Shown: piece after piece, positions 60,793 to 64,000 of the stretch
Position numbering within the stretch: position 1 is the first letter of the stretch
Layout: every line of letters begins with the position of its first letter
NCBI RefSeq assembly: GCF_028993615.1
Contig: NZ_CP118632.1
Span: 1,054,001-1,118,000, forward strand
DNA from: Herbaspirillum sp. WKF16
GTDB lineage: Bacteria > Pseudomonadota > Gammaproteobacteria > Burkholderiales > Burkholderiaceae_D
Length of the DNA: 64,000 nt
Direction: 5' to 3'
Notes under the pieces: generated by a model
Seen by the model: only the letters and a program-made list of their open reading frames with translations
What the model was told of the DNA's origin: nothing
Database searches by the model: none
Position numbers and translations under genes: made by a program

Positions 60793-61653
60793 TCAGAAAC
60801 GCATTTTCACGTACGCCGACGGCCCGGTCAGCTTGACGTCGACGGCGGCCTGCGAGTTGCCGCCGTCGCGATCAATGTGGATGCGGGTGATGCCGTAGTC
60901 GGCGCCGACGCCGAGGTTCTTCAGCGGATACCACTCCACGCCCAGCGCCGCGCCGTAGATATGGCCGGTGACCGTGCCCCAGTTCTTCTTCACGCCCGAG
61001 GCTTCGGCGTAGATGCGCAGGTCGCGGCTGAAGGCGTGCTTCCAGCCCAGTTCCAGCAGGGGCGCAAAGGTCTTCTCGGTCTGGTTTTCGCTCAGCGAGC
61101 CGGTGGTGCCGTTGAACACGCCGCTGGCCTGCAGGTCGTAGTGCGCGCGATAGTAGCCGGCGCCCACGCCGATGCCGAAGACATCGTTGCCGTGCCCCAG
61201 CCACCATTTGTAGGCCAGCGAGGCAAAGTCGACCTCGATGTTGGCGTTGGCGGCGCCGGACAGGATCGCCGGCGTGCCGCCGACGTTGAACGAGCGCGTG
61301 GTGGAGTAGTTGTAGTCGTTGCGGTAGCGGAAGTAATCGAACGAGAGGCCCTGGCTGTCGCCTAGCAGCAACTCGGCGCGCACGCGCGGCAGGGTGGTGC
61401 GGTTGCGGTCGATGTCGCCGCTTTCGGCCGAGCCGTAGCGCGTATTGCCTTTGATGTTGAAGGTCGGGTCGACGTAGTAGCCGCCCACCGAGAGGCTGAA
61501 GCGGTCAAGCGCCGGTGAGGGATCGGCGTGTGCTCCCTGGACGAACAGGCCGAGCGCGGCGGCGCCGGAAAGCAGGCTCACGGCGCGCAGGCGCTTACGG
61601 GTGTGCGAGCGGGGTGCGGGAGCAGGGGCGGGGGGCAGCAGGTCGGTATTCAT
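60793..61653 (-). CDS. Outer-membrane beta-barrel protein
   Basis: 286 residues. After a long, basic N-terminal region a signal-like stretch (LRAVSLLSGAAALGLFVQGAHA) precedes alternating beta strands: FSLSVGGYYVDPTF, RVRAELLLGDSQGLSFDYFRYRNDYNYS, FASLAYKWWLGHGNDVFGIGVGAGYYRAHYDL, LGVGADYGITRIHIDRD, ending AYVKMRF with C-terminal Phe. Probably a small OmpW/OmpX-like or acyloxyacyl-type barrel; the class is not resolved. Divergent from nasT. Confidence 0.85.
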   Translation of the reverse strand: MNTDLLPPAPAPAPRSHTRKRLRAVSLLSGAAALGLFVQGAHADPSPALDRFSLSVGGYYVDPTFNIKGNTRYGSAESGDIDRNRTTLPRVRAELLLGDSQGLSFDYFRYRNDYNYSTTRSFNVGGTPAILSGAANANIEVDFASLAYKWWLGHGNDVFGIGVGAGYYRAHYDLQASGVFNGTTGSLSENQTEKTFAPLLELGWKHAFSRDLRIYAEASGVKKNWGTVTGHIYGAALGVEWYPLKNLGVGADYGITRIHIDRDGGNSQAAVDVKLTGPSAYVKMRF

Positions 61654-62025
61654 GTCGAGCGGTCTCCGTAGTGCGAGGGTGTTGTAATGCCGGAGCGTGG
61701 AACTCCGGTCGGCCGTGCAAGCTGATGCATCATAGGACGTGCATTCTTGCCGGCGCGATCAGCGTGGATCCCGATTTCCTGTAGGAAAAGGCGAGCTGCG
61801 GCGTGGGCGAAGAGGAAGATGAGCCATGGCGCAATGGTGCGGAATTTGCTTGAAACTCCTGATGGCGGGCTGCCGTGTTTTTGCGGTCATGCATGTTTTT
61901 TGAGCGGCAATGGGTTACTATTCCGGCCGTCATTCGCATGCTGCCTTGCAGCGCAACCGTTGGAACGGATCAGCGGACTTGATTTGTTGAGTTGTCACCA
62001 AAGCCGATAGCCAGTTCGTCCTTCA
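61654..62025. other. 372-bp divergent region between the barrel protein and nasT
   Basis: Contains element E (61757-61786) for the minus-strand gene. No convincing promoter or ribosome site for nasT is visible; the ATG at 62026 lacks a Shine-Dalgarno sequence. No gene is seen. Confidence 0.5.
61757..61786 (-). promoter_or_regulatory. Stress element E, minus strand
   Basis: TCCTACA, GGAAATCGG, then GCTGATC on the minus strand; the GCTGAT half matches element D rather than A and B. The core lies in the dyad TTTCCT-GT-AGGAAA. About 110-130 bp upstream of the beta-barrel gene. Confidence 0.5.
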
Positions 62026-62685
62026 ATGAAGCCAGATAGCTCATCGACGCCGCCCAGCGGCCGCCCCTTGCGCATCGTCATCGTCAATTCCGTGCCGCAC
62101 CTGGAAGAAGACCATGACGAGGCCGCGCATGCGCAGGCCGAACAGCGCGCCGAGGCGCTGCGCACCGGGCTGATGGACGCCGGCTACAACATCGTCGCCG
62201 CGCTGCCGGCCGATCTCTCGCTGCCGGACCGCATCGCCAGCCTGCAGCCGGACATGATCATCATCGAAGCCGAGTCCGACGCCCGCGACGTGCTGGAGCA
62301 CATCGTCATCGCTACCCGCGATGAACGCCGCCCCATCGTCATGTTTACCGAGGACGACGACACCGGCAGCATGGACGCCGCCATGGCCGCGGGTGTGACC
62401 GCCTACATCGTGGCCGGCCTGCATTCGGAGCGCATCAAGCCGGTGCTGGACGTGGCGCTGGCGCGTTTCCGCCAGGAACAGAAACTGCTGGCCGAGCTCT
62501 CCGATACCCGCAACAAGCTGGCCGAGCGCAAGCTGGTCGAGCGCGCCAAGGGCGTGCTGATGGCGCGCAAGGGCTTGTCCGAGGAGCAGGCCTACCAGAA
62601 GCTGCGCAGCATGGCCATGAACCGCAACCTCAAGCTCTCGGAAGTGGCCCAGCGCCTGCTGGACGCCGAGGATCTGCTGGGTTGA
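62026..62685 (+). CDS. nasT: NasT-type ANTAR antiterminator with degenerate receiver
   Basis: 219 residues. Residues 14-140 resemble a receiver domain, but the phosphoacceptor position at the end of beta-3 is Glu81 (MIIIEAES) and the usual N-terminal acidic pair is absent; an Asp/Glu/His-rich insertion of about 18 residues follows VNSVPH. The C-terminal ANTAR domain (about 155-219) has LVERAKGVLMARKGLSEEQAYQKLRSMAMNRNLKLSEVAQRLLDAE. NasT proteins bind leader RNA and prevent termination ahead of nitrate-assimilation genes; a matching leader lies just downstream. No nasS is seen before it. Confidence 0.9.
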   Translation: MKPDSSSTPPSGRPLRIVIVNSVPHLEEDHDEAAHAQAEQRAEALRTGLMDAGYNIVAALPADLSLPDRIASLQPDMIIIEAESDARDVLEHIVIATRDERRPIVMFTEDDDTGSMDAAMAAGVTAYIVAGLHSERIKPVLDVALARFRQEQKLLAELSDTRNKLAERKLVERAKGVLMARKGLSEEQAYQKLRSMAMNRNLKLSEVAQRLLDAEDLLG

Positions 62686-62890
62686 ACAGCCCGGCCCGGC
62701 CTTGCCGGCCGCTCCCTTCCATTCTTTTCGTTCCGCCAACTTGGTGCAAAGCACAAAACGGGTGCGGCCCCGCGCCCGTTTTGATCGCGCTGCAGCCGCG
62801 CCTGGCAGGCCCGCTGCGGCCCTGCCAGGCGCTCGCCGACGTGCCTTCTTCATAGGCAAAGCGAGGCCCGCGCGTATCTTTTTGCGACGC

Positions 62891-62907
62891 TTGGCACAGT
62901 CTTTGCT
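62891..62907 (+). promoter_or_regulatory. Sigma-54 promoter for the nitrate operon
   Basis: TTGGCAC-N5-TTGCT, with GG (62893) and GC (62905) exactly 12 bp apart, near-consensus -24/-12. The predicted start point is about 62918, at the head of the ANTAR leader. NtrC would be the expected activator. Confidence 0.88.
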
Positions 62908-62917
62908 GATTCCCCCT

Positions 62918-63022
62918 GCATAGCGCAACGAGTGCGCACCAGACGCGGCCAACGGCGGTCGCGTCGACCAAGACAAAGGCGTCTTCCGGCATGGAGCGAT
63001 CCATGCCGGATACGCCTTTTTT
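62918..63022 (+). promoter_or_regulatory. ANTAR-type leader RNA with attenuator
   Basis: First hairpin GCGC-AACGAGT-GCGC (62923-62937) and a second 9-bp stem (GACGCGGCC 62942-62950, GGTCGCGTC 62957-62965) whose hexaloop AACGGC has A at position 1 and G at position 4, the ANTAR-RNA rule. Then an intrinsic terminator: AAGGCGT/ACGCCTT outer stem, an 11-bp TCCGGCATGGA inner stem with GCGA loop, and a seven-T run (63016-63022) ending 51 bp before the transporter ATG. Binding of NasT would block this terminator. Confidence 0.87.
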
Positions 63023-63072
63023 GTTTTGCAGCTATGGGTCGGTTCAGATCAATTCGCAACGGGGAAAATGCT

Positions 63073-64000
63073 ATGGACTTCAAAGGGCAGGCGGACAAGG
63101 CGGCAGACGTGGCAAGTGGGGCCGAGCCGGTGAACGGCACGCGCCGCAAGATCATTCAGACCGCGGGCATCGCGGCGGGAGCGAGCATGATGGGATTAGC
63201 CACCGGTGGCGCATGGGCGGCCGGTTCCGACAAACCGGAGAAGGAAGAGGTCAAGATCGGCTTCATCCCGCTGACCGACTGCGCATCGGTGGTGATGGCC
63301 TCGGTGCTGGGTTTCGACAAGAAATACGGCATCAAGATCGTGCCCAGCAAGGAGGCCTCCTGGGCCGGCGTGCGCGACAAGCTGACCAACGGCGAACTGG
63401 ACGCCGCCCACGTGCTGTACGGCCTGATCTACGGCGTGCAGCTGGGCATCGGCGGGCAGAAGAAGGACATGGCGGTGCTGATGGGCCTGAACCACAACGG
63501 CCAGGCCATCACCCTGTCCAAGAAGCTGGCCGACAAGGGCGCCGTGGACGGCGCCTCGCTGGCCAGGCTGATGCAGACCGACAAGCGCGAATACACCTTT
63601 GCCCAGACCTTCCCCACCGGCACCCACGCCATGTGGCTGTACTACTGGCTGGCCGCCAACGGCATCAACCCGATGAAGGACGCCAAGGTGATCACCGTGC
63701 CGCCGCCGCAGATGGTGGCCAACATGCGGGTCGGCAACATGGACGGCTTCTGCGTGGGCGAGCCCTGGGGCCACCGCGCCATCGTCGACGGCGTGGGCAT
63801 CACCGCCACCACCACCCAGGACATCTGGAAGGATCACCCGGAGAAGGTGCTGGGCTCCTCGCTGGAGTTCGTCAAGAAATACCCCAACACCTGCCGCGCG
63901 ATGATGGCCGCCATCCTCGACGCCAGCAAGTGGATCGACGCCTCGCTGGCCAACAAGAACAAGATGGCCGAGGTGATCGCCGACAAGTCCTACGTCAACA
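63073..64000 (+). CDS. nrtA: Nitrate ABC transporter substrate-binding protein (NrtA/NasF type), 5' part
   Basis: First 309 codons of a gene running off the window. NGTRRKIIQTAGIAAGASMMGLATGGAWA is a Tat-type signal with the twin arginine. The mature part, EEVKIGFIPLTDCASVVMASVLGFDKKYGIKIVPSKEASWAGVRDKLTNGELDAAHVLYGLIYG, matches the NrtA/CmpA periplasmic nitrate/bicarbonate-binding family. ATG 63073 follows GGGGAAAATGCT. Presumed first gene of a nitrate uptake and reduction operon under sigma-54 and ANTAR control. Confidence 0.93.
   Translation, partial: MDFKGQADKAADVASGAEPVNGTRRKIIQTAGIAAGASMMGLATGGAWAAGSDKPEKEEVKIGFIPLTDCASVVMASVLGFDKKYGIKIVPSKEASWAGVRDKLTNGELDAAHVLYGLIYGVQLGIGGQKKDMAVLMGLNHNGQAITLSKKLADKGAVDGASLARLMQTDKREYTFAQTFPTGTHAMWLYYWLAANGINPMKDAKVITVPPPQMVANMRVGNMDGFCVGEPWGHRAIVDGVGITATTTQDIWKDHPEKVLGSSLEFVKKYPNTCRAMMAAILDASKWIDASLANKNKMAEVIADKSYVN

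Overview
This window looks like a chromosomal segment of a GC-rich betaproteobacterium of the Burkholderiales, most like Oxalobacteraceae and in particular Herbaspirillum. This is inferred from gene content and codon style; no database was searched. The clues are a Burkholderiales-type trimeric porin, the xseA-exbB-exbD-lpxK-Trm112-kdsB-adk order, the rpmB-rpmG pair, fkpB-ispH, a liv operon, and a nasT-nitrate transporter junction. I see no tRNA, rRNA, CRISPR array, prophage or intact insertion sequence. Coding density is high and most genes end in clear intrinsic terminators.

Layout. 1-8300: HxlR regulator, porin, Sel1-repeat protein, YghU-type glutathione transferase, MarR regulator with an MFS transporter, and an aldo-keto reductase. 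8400-13940: a D-glucarate module, consisting of a LacI-type regulator, a sterol-desaturase-family hydroxylase, glucarate dehydratase (gudD) and an ACS-family MFS transporter. Near-identical 14-bp LacI-type operators lie before the regulator and twice before gudD. 14000-25140: a DedA-rhodanese fusion and OsmC, then a second catabolic region with class II aldolase, a second ACS transporter, LysR, an acetolactate-synthase-like TPP enzyme, AraC, NIPSNAP, lactate-permease-family transporter and SDR. Three separate transcription units there share the intergenic 9-mer TAAGTCCTA, which suggests one regulon, probably of the AraC protein.

25250-46000 is mostly housekeeping: sodB with an upstream Fur-like box, xseA, exbBD, lpxK, kdsB, adk, a K+-independent H+-pyrophosphatase, a patatin, a secreted barnase-type RNase followed by barstar, purN, a translationally coupled rsmB-like/PLD/mscS trio, acyl desaturase, ribosomal proteins L33 and L28, radC, fkpB and ispH. 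46466-50310 is the livHMGF branched-chain amino-acid ABC transporter without a binding protein. Three copies of a palindromic intergenic repeat lie at 42785, 47408 and 50386.

51277-61653 is the most unusual part: a roughly 10-kb island of very small stress-type genes around a NarL-type two-component system. It holds DUF2383, CsbD, DUF883, a ferritin-like protein, a BON lipoprotein, a glycine-zipper lipoprotein, DUF3309, secreted Lys/Ala-rich proteins and two paralogous 24-25-residue membrane peptides. Up to six intergenic sites carry a bipartite element (TCCTACA/G, about 16 bp, then a CCTATA-like half), in the direction of the gene they precede. The simplest reading is a coordinated envelope or general stress regulon controlled by the local response regulator or an alternative sigma factor.

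The window ends in nitrate assimilation: NasT-type ANTAR protein, a near-perfect sigma-54 promoter, a leader RNA with ANTAR-type hairpins and an intrinsic terminator, and the 5' part of a Tat-exported nitrate-binding protein.
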